Source: Dipetalonema caudispina
Lineage: Eukaryota > Nematoda > Chromadorea > Rhabditida > Onchocercidae
Assembly (NCBI GenBank): GCA_013365325.1
Contig: JABVXV010000318.1
Location: 1 to 64,000 of the forward strand
Reading direction: 5' to 3'
DNA: 64,000 bases
A program made the position numbers and the translations under genes. Positions 13,592-26,500 of the stretch are shown in pieces; position 1 is the first letter of the stretch; every line of letters starts with the position of its first letter. Under the pieces are notes generated by a model. The model ran no database searches, was not told the origin of the DNA, and saw nothing but the letters and a program-made list of their open reading frames with translations.

Positions 13592-16500
13592 GATCGAGAA
13601 ATACCAATAAAGCTAGTTGATTGTTATTGAGACATCTTTGTATAGTAGTACTAATAAATGAAGATTGGAACAATGTAAGTAAAACTTACCTTAAGTTATC
13701 ATCGGAAATCCTGAAACGGTTACGGTTCGTTGTTTACTTGTATTTTAATATTCCAAAAAGCACCCAGTATTTTCTACGGATGTCAAGCGTACCCTTGTAA
13801 CTATTATGCTTTTTAACTGACTTCTATTCACTATCTTCGGTTACTTCCTAAATGATTATCAGATTTTCGTTTGTATCTTAGCACACCCCCGCCTTTTATC
13901 ATAATCCAAATCAGATATCTTTCTTCATTTAAAACAATAACCAGTAATGTCTTCCGTTTCATTTTTCTCTTCTCTCATTATATCAGTCTACATTGCTCTC
14001 TCTCTCTCCCTCTCTCTCTCTCTCTCAATATTAAATACCTCCCTGAAGCGCACAATTTTTGAACAACTTTATAATATGTCAGCGAAACTCTTTCGGAAAA
14101 ACATGTATCCACCAGCAATATTACGAATTATTTGGTTTCCTCAGCCTACCATATATTTCGAGAATCAGGTTTCATATCCCGACTCTCGAATCTTACCTTA
14201 AGATCTGGGAGACAGTAATGTTTGGTAAAAGCAGTAGAATGAAAGGAGAAAAAAAAAGGTAAGATATGGTGGACACGAACCGTTATCACTGTAAGACTAT
14301 GAATGACTTCTATGGCCTATCAAATATTTTAGGCCTCACTATTCAACAAAGCAATTTCCTTTGTCCACAGCCTCTTAATTAAATAAATTACCAGTATTAG
14401 TCATTATTTGTATTTTTAAAATCATCAATTTTAATGATATTCCTATCGTAATATCAATAGCTATCATATTCGCCCCCATGTTTCTACCATTAGTTTCCCT
14501 TTTTCTCTTCCTTTATTCTCTAAAAGCTTTAAATTTATTACATTTATTCAGACCAATGTATCGCTCACAAGATTCTGTCCACATTTTTTCAATTCTTTGC
14601 ACGGATACATTCTCAAAAATCACTCACCGTACTCTTACAGGCCTTTTTGCAATACTTGGAATCAAACTTTTGGATTTCCAAAAAATTTTTCTACATAAAA
14701 GCATCAAAATGATTCCCTTTGAGCTGCGCATATTTCGATCATTTCCTTATGATTGATGCACCATCTTCAAAGGATTCTTTGCTACTTATATTTATGAATC
14801 TGAAAATCAACTACCCGCCTTGTATTTTCTTTTTCCAAATTGTATCACAAATACTTGAATGTCAGTAACTCTATGGCATATCCCAAAAATTAATGAAGGG
14901 AATCAAGTTTTGGCCAATGTATTAGACCTTTGATGAAGTTTAAAGAAAGCTTGGCTCACCAACACTACTCACTTTCCTCTGTCCATAAGCTATAGCAATG
15001 AAAGTTAATTACGGATAGCTCCTGTCATAATGTGATTTTCATATCAAATACATATATATAATCCATTTCAACGATATCTTCCTTCCATCATTTATTGTTC
15101 TGTCTATCCGTCTGTCCACTCTTTTCCTTCTCCTTCCTTCTTCCAACAAAATCCAATTTAATCACCATTTTAAATCGAACAGACCAAATGGGAAAATGGG
15201 GTGAGATCATTGGCGATGCTTCTCTTCCCGTTACCGCTCACTAGTCCTGGCCCTTTTCAGGTCCCTACCACATAATGACTCATCACCAGATGCAGTAGCA
15301 ATTGCAAGCAAAAGCCAAGCCGTAAAACTATTAAATGTCCTTATCAAGATCTCTCTTATATCATAAATTTCTACGCTTCTATATTACTTCGCCGAACATT
15401 CCGACAAACTTATGTGGTTCCAAAATTTGGAAAAATAAGTAAAATAACGTTGCATTATTCCAAAATTCGAAATAATTTATAATATATTCAAAGAATTTCA
15501 AAATTAAATGCCTAGCTTGATTTCACAATTTCCTAAGCATAATACTGTACTTGGCTCGGTGTAACCCTTTACGTGATACAGGAATCACTTATCGGATAAT
15601 CAGGAAGCAATCTTCAGATGGAACAATATCATCTGTAAAATAAAATATTCAGTTACTTAATTACTAAGTCGTAGATAGTCGAAAGTTTTTACCTTTTTCG
15701 GTTAATTTTTTTATTTAGAAGATACTACTAGAAGTCACAAATATATATATGTATATTATAGCTACAATATTAAACCATTATGTTAGGGTTAAAGGTTATT
15801 ACGCCAATTATTGAAGTGCTTATTTTGAATAGTTTGATGACATATGCCTTTTTAATAATTTTTAGAATAAATTTACACAGCTTCTTATCGTCAGCAGAAT
15901 TGAAATGGTTCATTGCATACTGCTGTTGTTTATTGTTTACAGACGGAATATAGGACAGACACTAAAAATGTCTTCCATCCATATTTTCTGGTTATAACTG
16001 TTTCCTTCTCTCATTTCTTCTTTTCTTTGATCAATCATTCATTCTGATCACTTCAACCATATTATGGAGGTGAATGTCACCCATATGTGTGATAGGCATT
16101 ACAACTTATTTTCACTCTTATCAATTCTTTACTTGTCGAATTTGCGTTGACATTTGCCATTTCTTAATGAACATGAAATAATTACGTCTTCATCTAATTT
16201 TTAATAATGCGGTAACTTTTTAATTCCTCATTAATATAATACAGGGAAATTTAAGTTTTTCTTTTCTCGTGAACAGGATGATATTCTAATTAAATTAACT
16301 TACTGAAACATTAGATAGAGGACATATCGCTCTTCAGTTCATATTGATTTTATTACATTTCCTGAATCATTCCTTAATTATCACAATTTTTTATTGGATC
16401 TTTCGATGGGCAATGTACGATTTATTCTATCATTACAATAAATAATATTGAGAAAATTTCCCTTCCACTGTGAATCATCATCGAACGGAAGTTTTCGTGA

Positions 16501-18116
16501 AATTTTCGAAAAACTTTACAGAAATTGAAGTCTCCTTAAGATGAGTAATTCTTTCCTTAATGACTAGGGATAGCGTTGCTAACACAACAATCCATATCGC
16601 CCCTTTTTTATTATCGTGGTCATTTTTGATGAAATGATAAATACGGTGACAATCACTGATCAATCATCTCCACGGCAATTTGGCATATAGCACACACGGA
16701 ACCCTCTCCATACCTCGTTCACCCATATTCATCTACCTTTCCTTATCTTTAACCTTTCACCTACTCAGGTATTCTTAGCTATCCTTATAAAGCTAAATAA
16801 TCTGCAAATTAGTTGACAAATAAAAGAGCTTTTTGAATGATTGGAAAATGATCTATCCCGATTTCTCGATTTATTTTACAGGCCCATTTATACTTGGCTA
16901 ATGAGGTTGGATTGAAAGCGATTTTCTTTTTTGACAGTTTCTTCTATGCTTCTTTCTTATAATTTCCCCTTTTTTCCAATCTCAAGTATTTTTTCTCATT
17001 ATTCTGTGCCGCATTTCCAACTCAGATCCATAAACATTATTGCTCGATCATCTTCCTATCTCGAAGGTATTTCAAAGACATACCAGCTGATCTGAGATAT
17101 AGCCATATGTGAGCTACCTTTTACAGCTACAATTTTACTGTGAATCATTTACCGATAAATATACAAAATGAATAGAAAGTTTAAATTACCATTACTTATT
17201 TGCGTAAATTTGCGCTTCCACTTATTTGCTAGTAGTGAAATACGTTTTGAATACCTAATAGTTCTTCATGTTGGGCTTTTCTGAGAAGTAATATGCTTAA
17301 AGAGAAAATATGGCCCACTTTCCTACAATCGATTTAGTGGTTTATAGGTTTATCGACCTTCCTTTATCATATCTTAAGATTAAAAATTCATTAAGGTGAA
17401 ATCTGATCAAAGCTGAGTGATAAGATTAACAGATTACATTGTACAGATAAATTTTCCTCATTGGCTTATCCATATTACTGCAATTGATATTTGCCATAAG
17501 TGATTCAAACCAAAAAGTCGAGTTGAGATGCAGTGACACTGAATGGTTAAATTCCAACGGATATGCCTGTTTTGGCTGTCAATCTCTACTATAATATAAT
17601 GCATGTAAAATTTTGTATAGTCATAGTCATTACAGTGTAATACACCAATATCATAAAACTAATACCATAAAATAATTGTTCAGAGACAAAGTGTTATTGT
17701 CCTATTTCGAATATTGCGTTATCGCCACCCATTTCTGGTAATAATTACAAATCAAAGTGAAGATTTGCAGAGATATTTATTTACTGAAAAGCATTTTGTG
17801 AAACATGGATGAAACGCCAGCTATGGAACATCTCTCCTATGAAAAAGGTTTCAAATAAATAAGTGCTTTATTCTACAAGAAGCCAAAATTTCAGTTGTCG
17901 ACATTTTATTTTTATGTTATAGATTAGCTTTAGGTCAGATATTTCTCGATGTGCTTCTCTAAAATGTCTAATATTGACGTAAGCAAATCATTCCTGTAAT
18001 CCTCCTTTTCCGTTTTTGACATTGTATTCAAATTCTGACATTTTCCTGTTGGTAAATATTTGTTTGAAATGTCTTTGTAAACTTCTCGAAAATCCTATTT
18101 CTATAAAAATTGATAA
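13592..18116. other. 4.5 kb with no supported gene
   Basis: AT-rich intergenic sequence. The only structured element noticed is the CT-rich simple repeat near 14.0 kb. An open frame at 14059-14262 ends next to a good donor-like AGGTAAGA but has no acceptable acceptor or similarity. Another at 16478-16663 (minus) contains a hydrophobic stretch but no splice or start support. Confidence 0.55.
13996..14026. repeat. (CT)n microsatellite
   Basis: About 31 bases of CT dinucleotides with one CCC interruption near 14008-14010. It lies in an intergenic region; no function inferred. Confidence 0.9.
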
Positions 18117-20268
18117 ATGGCAATTCCAGATGAATTGCACACTACAGATGATGTAATTCAGGAGGATAATTTTGAAATATCTAATAATACAGCTACTGTT
18201 ACTGATCCATTCAATCAACATGTAAGCTTTCTATTTTCCCATCATCATCTTCAAAGTTTTCTGATTCATTGAAAATTCTGGAAAGCTTTTTTTTTGTTGA
18301 ATTTCATTCTCTCACAAATTCTTGTTAATAAAGCATTAAACTTTGAATAGCTCAAGAGAACTTCCATAATCTTTTTTCTGCCTTCTAAAAGATTTTCAGG
18401 ACTACTCGGTAAATTTACAAATGGAATCAATGAGGCTTAGTGCTGATTACCCAATAAAACCGGAAAGGAGGTCTTTTGCTGATGGGTACAATGACAATGT
18501 GACGGAAATACTTACAGAAGATACTATTCCGGAGTCAGAAAATTGGGAGCAAAAGTGTTACGATCAGAACGATCGTTCCGGGGAAGAAAGCTCCCAGAAA
18601 ACACACTCACCTATCCAGGAATTGCTTCTTTCTAAAGATCAGGTCGAAAAAACACATGACGTCCGAGAAATGCCGCAGAATGACATTGCTGCAGAAATCA
18701 GTGAATCGCCACTACAGGTTGGTAAGCAAAGCAGAGACGATTTCATGTCGTATGATTACGATAAATTCAATAGCGCCTTTGCTAACAATAGTGTTATCAG
18801 CACTGATAATGACAACGAAGGTATTGTCAACTGCACTGATAATAATAATGATAACATTGCCAATAATACTTTGACCAAAACGAGGAATAATGGCCCATCT
18901 GCAATCTTAACGCCAAGTGACAAGATGATAAATGACGCCCAGTATAGTTCATTGGCAAAACGAATCAGCGGTTTTGAATTAATCGGTCAAAATAATGATT
19001 CAATTACAACTGGGACGAATAATGATAGTGGAAGTAATTCGAAGGTAAACTTTATCAATGATCTTGCAAGAGTGATGCGCTACGTAACAGACTTCAGCTG
19101 TCACATCCTTCTGTTCAACTCATTTGTTGAACTGTACAGCCTAATTTTTATCATAGAGAAAAATTCGCTGTCTCTCAACCATTGGCTATTTCAAGGTAGA
19201 AGAAAGCTTTACAGAAAAGATCATAACTAGTGATATCCTTTGTGAAAGTTGATGACGATGGATTTTATGAAAGTATAAAATTTCATTTGCAAATTTAAAT
19301 GCTACGTCTTCTCCCTATTTCTATTGCTCAGTATTTATCGTCAGTTCGCCAGAATGGAAAACAAACTTCTCTCATTATTTAGCGTAGTTTTCATTACAAT
19401 TTTATTTTCAGAATCAGAATGTTCCAGCAAACGAACAATCATCAGAAGATTTAACAAGAAAACCTGACGATGTCAGGAAAATCTCAGACAAACTAGAAAC
19501 ATTCAATAAAAATAATGAAGTAATTTGCAATTCTATTGGATTCATCTCTCTGAAAATTCTCTAATATAAAATAGTACAATATGCGATATCACTGATCAGT
19601 TGGATCAGATTTTGACATCATTTCACATCTTCAGTTGAAAAAAACAACCAATGGATACTTCTATTTATAGGGGTCAAGTATTCCCATGAAAGCTTCGCGG
19701 CCAAAAATTGAGGAAACCGAAATGCCAACAAAAGGTTTGTCATTTTTTTTGTAAAACTACAATTCCAATAATTCAGAATATTGTAAAATTCAATTTAAAT
19801 TATTACAATTGGTAGTTCTTCAAAATTTCGTCTAAGAAAACCTTCCAGTAATTTATGCTCAAAAAATTGAAGTAATTTTCCATTTATATAAACAAATTTT
19901 CAAAAAATTATAGCAGAAAACCATTTCGAACAATTTGAGACGGAGCAAATAGGAAAGAAAAGGAAGGAAATGGAGAGTAAAGAGCATAAAATTACTTTTT
20001 TGTGTCTAATTATAGTTGCAAAATGTTGGATTGGCCTTGGTTTATTCCAAAAGGGACTTTGTTATGTGATCTTTAACGAAACTGAGAAATGATTCAAATA
20101 TGGATTATATTACTATCAACATGAATAAGAGGAGCGCTTCATTGAAATATTAAAATTAGTCATTTGCATATTTCAGGAGTTGTATCCAACTTGAAATCAT
20201 TGTTTGAAAGTAACGCTGTTAACAATAACAATGACACTTGCAAAAGTGCCAGCTACAAACTTGGCTAG
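18117..20268 (+). CDS. acidic Asn-rich protein of unknown function, six exons
   Basis: Six plus-strand exons form a continuous frame of about 358 residues: 18117-18221, 18400-19044, 19412-19519, 19671-19734, 19914-19976 and 20177-20268. Acceptors are TTTTCAG or TTATAG and donors GTAAGC, GTAAAC, GTAATT, GTTTGT and GTAAAG. All lengths fit the phases, and the chain starts MAIPDELHTTDDVIQEDNFE. The product is hydrophilic and acidic, with Asn/Asp-rich low complexity in exon 2 (DNDNEGIVNCTDNNNDN). Exon 5 is basic and Lys-rich (GKKRKEME) and could act as a nuclear localisation signal. The C-terminus carries a short helical motif, VVSNLKSLFES. There is no signal peptide, membrane segment or familiar fold; it is probably largely disordered. 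If the exon 2 donor is skipped the frame continues to 19230 with a hydrophobic tail, which looks like intron read-through. It is convergent with the elt-2-like gene downstream. Confidence 0.65.
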
Positions 20269-23200
20269 TTTATAGTTTTGCAAATTTTTCATAAATTGGC
20301 TTTATTATTCCAAAAAAGACTTCAATGAGCCGAATCCATTTCCTAAATAAGTTTGAGCTGTAAACTACTCTAAAGATCGATCAAGCACGAAACTCGACAC
20401 GACCTTTTTTTTTCGGCGGGTCACTATTACTGTCCAAGCAGAATTCTTGCCTAGTGAATCATAAATGAGGCATAGGATTTAAACCTATTAGAATGATTTC
20501 TGCCATATAACTTGATTCTCGTAACACAGTAATCTACAAGAAATCACAGAACCTATCCTCTTATCGGAAATAAATTGAATCATATCTTTATCAGCACTTA
20601 GTTTCTGTCAAACTTGTTCAGACGATTGCTTTTTTTAAAAATTATCTTTCATAACAAAATATACTGAATTGCAGAATATGGAGTTGGCCGATCATCGGGT
20701 GCTTTGAATAAAGGCGTATTTCACTAATTCATCGCAAATTGTCATCTGTCCTTGAAACCACTGATTTTTTTCCCCCTTTTTCTGAAATAAAAAATGTTTC
20801 GGAATATTTTCAATATACCTTTGAATATATACCTAACATTTACATGGACATCAGTTGTGTATATTACTTTTGTATGTATCAACTGCTAATTACAAAAGTT
20901 TCTCTGTATCTTTATCACTTTTCAATCGTAAGAAACATAACCAATTACCTATTTTTTCATACCTAAAACAATTCTACAATTAATAAATTTATTGTTTCTC
21001 ATTAATATCACAAATACATTAACAATAATTAGTGGTTTTAATAAAAGTAAGAGGAACTGTTTGCACCTCATAAGCCAGCAGCTCAATGATGTATGGATTT
21101 TTTGTTAAATTTCGCCCTTCATTAGTCGATATCGTAAGAGATGTTCAAAATTTAAATTGAACAAAAAGGGAAAAAGCACTGAGTTGTATTTCTTCCGCTG
21201 TTCATAATCACTAGCGAAGTGCAATCCATTTGAATGATTCCATTTAAATTTTTTGTTACCGATTATTTACAAATTGAAAATTCTATGAATGAATTAAGGT
21301 TGGTGTCGTGCAAAATCCTTCTTACTCTTACTTCGTTAAAAATTTTCCATGATCCACAATCTTTATAACTCTTGAGATGTAATAGAAGTTAAGATTTGAG
21401 TTCAAATTGTATTAATGTTTACTGAATAAAATAATAAAGGACGAGAAATTAGTAATCATCAATTAATAATAAACATTAAAATATGTCGTATATGTTGAGG
21501 TCATCAGTTATTCTATCAGTGTCTTGTGTGATAAAATAGCCTAAGTCGACTGTTTGTGTCTACACAACTATTAGTTTGAGACTAGGAAAGATACTGGAAA
21601 ATGGAAATAAGAATATGAAGTAATTTGAAACTTCAGAATTGCCAAACCGACAAGAATCCTAAGCATAACAACTCGGATATGACTCTGCAGTTGAGATGCT
21701 CAATTTGAGCGATATTACGAGATCAGGGAGAAATTGAGTTGAAAACTAAAAAGATTATCAAATGGAAGATTTCAGATCAAAGCCCAGTGTTGTGGAAAAA
21801 AAAAGGCAATTAATGACAAATGCACTTAATGAGATAGCAAAATATTCAGGAAAACGTCTGGAGTGCATCAGAATGAACGGAATAATAACGAAACAATTTC
21901 CCTAGTCGGAATGACATATTTGCTTAAATTAAGTTAGTTGTCGTAAATTATACACTCCACAATAATTTCTAGGATCAGTAAATGACGTAATGACGTGCTT
22001 ACTATTTTCGTATCTCATTTTAATTTGTTTTAGATTAGGGATATTAACGAATGCAATGGTAATTTAGTAAAACGAATGTTGACCTTTTCAACTTTGGTAC
22101 TCTTAACTTTAGCCATTAAAGTATTATTCCATTTCATACGCTTCCTCTAATCTTTCAAAATTCCACATATCAATGTGTGTGTAACAAATCATCTGTTTCC
22201 GTTATCTTTTACATATCTGTTCCTTCCGATTTCACAATTTCGATTTTTCGTTGCATGGGGAAATCTTGAAAAAAGTCTTTCTTTCAGTGGTAAACAAATA
22301 GTTAGCTTATCGTTGTTGAAGTTTATGCCTTCACTTTGAAACTAAAAAAAGCACCAAACATTAATTTAGTTGACAGTTTCGTTCCTCACTGTAACATGGC
22401 AAGTTTTGAGCTTCACATTAAACCTTTCATTTCCAAGATACGCTCGAAATTTCAAATTTGAACTGAACCAATGCAACTGATCAGAGTTGAGATTTCAAAT
22501 TAAATGAAGAAGATTAGAAATTTTCGTCCAAAGAATCTCTTCTACCACTATTTCAATAATCTGCCAATAATTCCCTGATTTTTTCTTATCTTCACTGATA
22601 TGAGCATGATAGTGCACTTCAAGGTTGAAAGTATTCGATGAACAGAATTCATAAAATTCGTGATTCCAGTATCAATGAAAAAAGATAATTGAATATTTAT
22701 AGTGTAATTGAAATTACAAAAGCAAACAAATTGGTAAAAAAAAATTTGCTAAATAAACCAAATGGTAAGGAAACAAGTTGATAAGTAAATCACAGCAGAA
22801 TATTCAAGAAGTATTAAATTTAATACTTTGATAAAATCGTTGACAAAACATTGACCAAATCTACATGAATTAGATAAGTAATCACATATGAATATTTCAT
22901 TGCGCAGTAAGTAAGGAGAACAATTGTCAAAATGATAATGTCATTTCATGGCAATAATCATCGATAAATTATCAAGTGAGCCAAGCTTTCCAGAAAGTGT
23001 TTAATGTAGCCAAGTCTTTGAGGATCTTATACAATCAATACTTGTACTTTGCATTAATTGCACTTAATCAACAGAATAGTTTAATCAGAGAATAATCGAT
23101 AAATAAATGAGTATCGAAATTCGGAAAAAAATAACAATTAAAAAAATTAAAACTGAACTTGATATTAAACTCAACAAATGATAGATTCATAAAATTTTCC

Positions 23201-23504
23201 TTCATTTTTTTTTTTTGCTTGTTCCTTCGTATTCTTTTTATCTCTTTTAAAAACATCCATGCTTTGGACAAAGTAATAATGCCTGCTTGTCACTAATATT
23301 AGAATTTGAAAAGTACAAATCTCCTATTTCGCATTTATCTGTCGAATTTATAATTAGAAAAAAATCTTCGCAATTAAAATTTTTAAACCATGACAGCTTG
23401 ACAAGAAGGTATTTTCCTCACCTCAACTTATACAAATTTTTGATGAACATAATTAATTTCACTATTAATTGTTCTTAAAGATTTTAGGACAATCAAACCA
23501 TTGA
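20269..23504. other. 3.2 kb convergent intergenic region, nothing supported
   Basis: This stretch separates the 3' ends of the plus-strand Asn-rich gene and the minus-strand elt-2-like gene. Only short AT-rich open frames are present. A possible plus-strand exon at its right border (23488-23622) overlaps the last elt-2 exon in antisense and is discussed in the findings. Confidence 0.55.
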
Positions 23505-26500
23505 TCAACTGAACTTTTTATCATCCAAAACGTTTGGTTCCAGACATTCTTCTTTGAGTGCTTGCAACGAATGTACCGCGGCTGTCGTTTCTTCTTCCTC
23601 ACTTCTCCGAATTACCTTAATGGTAAACTTTCATTTACAGAATTTCCCTATTTTGTCCGTGCATTCATCAATTAAATTAATTTGACAATTTGATCATGAG
23701 AATGAAGTTTCTAAATCAAAATACGGCCTAAAACTAATATTAAAATATAAATAGTAAGTAAAGAAATTGAATAACCTCAGTTGGTATCCCAACAGTTGTA
23801 ATCATTTCCGTTTCTGATGCTGTATCGTAATGATTGCTTGAGAAGAGTGATTGCGACAAAACATTACTCGTATTCAAACCTATGGATCAAATTCGAATAA
23901 TTCGTTCCATATAAGTGGAAAAGAACTGAGCGAAATAAGAGAAACCTCCTAAATTATATCATAAATGAGTTCTAATCTTAAATAACAAAAAAAATACCTG
24001 GAAGAGGAATTTCTTGAGATGTATCATACTGAGTTCCGGTATTCCATGCATACAACTGATCATCATTCACTGAACCGACCGATGAAATAACATTATAGGG
24101 ATGGACCAGGTCGCTAACTGTTTCAGCAGTCGAACCAAACGAATTACTTGCTGAAGTTTCACTGATCATATAGGTTTAAGTTTAACCGATAAAGAAATGA
24201 TTCTTTTGATTTCCACGAAAAATTGATTTCTTTTTCTATATAAACACTAATTGTTGTCTTAAAAATACTTCATAATATATCCGAAGATTTGAAATTTATA
24301 ATAGGAACCTACCAGAATGGGAACTTCCATATGTGCGACTACCTCTGTTATGATGATTGACCAATTTTTTGGATGCTGAAGGTTGTCGTAGAATGCCATT
24401 GCCGTCTGACTTTTGCTTCCGCTTCCGCGTTTGCAGAGTTCCTTCTTTTTTCATTGATATTGGACGTTGCACTTGATGAAGCTTATAATATAATCCGCAA
24501 GCACTAAATGATGATGATTTTGAGGAAAACAAAGTGATAAAAAGATGAGAAAGCCTCCAGTCATGAAGAATAACTTTTTTCAACATGTGGAGGCAAAGGT
24601 CAACAATCCATCATTGAAGCATTATGCTTTCAATTCCTGAGATATAATTTATGATGGAGAAAAGTTGATTTAAAACGTACTTGCATACCGGATGTCCATC
24701 AGCATCCCTTCTCCATAATGTTGTATTAGTACCTCTGCAATTTGCGCAAACCAAGCCTTGCCTTCGTTGGGAATTATGTTGAGGCTAAAATTTCATAGCT
24801 AATTTATAAAATAATTTTATATTGAATGGGATGCATCAAGTGGAGAATTTTATAAAAATATTAAAGGAAAATTTTTTTCAGAAAAATTTAAATAGGGAAG
24901 TTAAAATCATATCATCATCATTTTTATAAAATGAATAGAGATCTTGAGACTTGTGGTCATCGAAAGCGGATGAGTGAGGAATAAGAGATTTTTACCTTCC
25001 CTACATTTTAACCTTTGATATGTTGATTTTTGCAGTCAGCAAAGGTTTCAAAACTAATTTATTATTACTTGATTTTTTCTCTGCTGTTGTCGACTTCGAC
25101 TGCCGGAGGAATTACTCCGAGTAGATTGCTGTTGTCCGGTAACCAATGTCTGTTCGCTGTTTTCCACAACTCCGCAAGACGTACCCAGAAATGGCGAATA
25201 TGAAACAATATGCTGCAAGAGAGAGTTTTTGTGAATTTTAGCTAAGAGAGAAATTTGAAATTCTCACCAAAAGATCTTTTGTGAAACTTTTCAGCTTTCA
25301 TTAAGGCAATCTGATTAAACAAACATCGTTGTTATCACTTTTAATCAATCCTATGAATCATTTGCATTTAATTATTACATGTTAATTCAATTCCGGTAAT
25401 AAATGCGATGATTTTCATTCTACTGGAAAAAATTATTAGTTTTAAAACATCTTACTTAAGGATTTACTTCATCTGAACTATCATAATCTTCAGTGTATTC
25501 TAAATCCATCTAAAAGTTCTTTTAACCGGTCGATTCAGGCTGTTTTATTACTAAAAAAAGTTTCATAAATTTACAAGCTTAGCTTTCCTTTCCCGCATTC
25601 ATCCTAAGATAACGCTTTAGGACATACTTGTGACATATCTGATCGACTAGTGCTGTAATGTATCATGAGATCGGATGCGCATTTAGCGCAGATTACTGAA
25701 GTACCACTGCATGCAATATCTGAAGTATAAATGCCACACTGTTGACATTGTACTGATGCAGTTGCTGATTGTATCGCAGAATGTGCAATAGTTCCGTTTA
25801 ACTGAAATTGCTCGGTTCATTTCTTAGTGTCTATGTGAATAAAATCTTATTGGATGAGAAAATATTTTGCACAAACTGAGAATGGAAAAAATTGATCGCC
25901 TAAATTTTATTCTCTGATAGCTCCGACTCATTTCGTTTTATTTTTCTCTGCAGTGTCAAATGTTCTGCATAATGACCTGAAGACATTCCCAAAGAATTTC
26001 AAGCTTAGAAAAATAAAACATATACCGTCTGAGAGGGAAAAACGCAAAGATTCCCATCTACAGCAGTTCGTTGCGGTAATTGATAGGATGAAAACGAATC
26101 ATAATTAGCATTCATTCGAAATGGATCATAATTGCTAAAATCAATCAACAAATCTAAAATTGTTAAAAAATTCAAGATTTGAAGATTTCTAATTTAAACG
26201 GCAACCTTCTCATACAAAAATCGATCCGTTAAAATTTCAAATTCCAAAACAACAAGTTTCACCCGAAGAGAAAATCGTAGTTTATATTGAATTGCTCTTA
26301 AATTAGTAACACTTTCAGATCTTCCATTCTGTTCTCAATTTTTTTCCACACAAAAAAACCATAATTAATTTGGTCAATTTTTTGAGAGAAAATTTCCTGA
26401 AAATTTCTCTTCCCTTTTCAATTAATTTAAAAAGTGGAAGCTATTATAACCTGGATAATTGTGTTGTAGCAGTGGCAGTATTGTATGTTTGTATGGCAGT

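Noticed and set aside
14059..14262. 67-codon plus-strand frame ending beside an AGGTAAGA donor-like site
   Set aside because: There is no usable acceptor, partner exon or similarity; the donor match alone is expected by chance in AT-rich DNA.
17988..18221. 77-codon minus-strand frame
   Set aside because: It is antisense to exon 1 of the Asn-rich gene, which has a good ATG, donor and phase-matched downstream exons.
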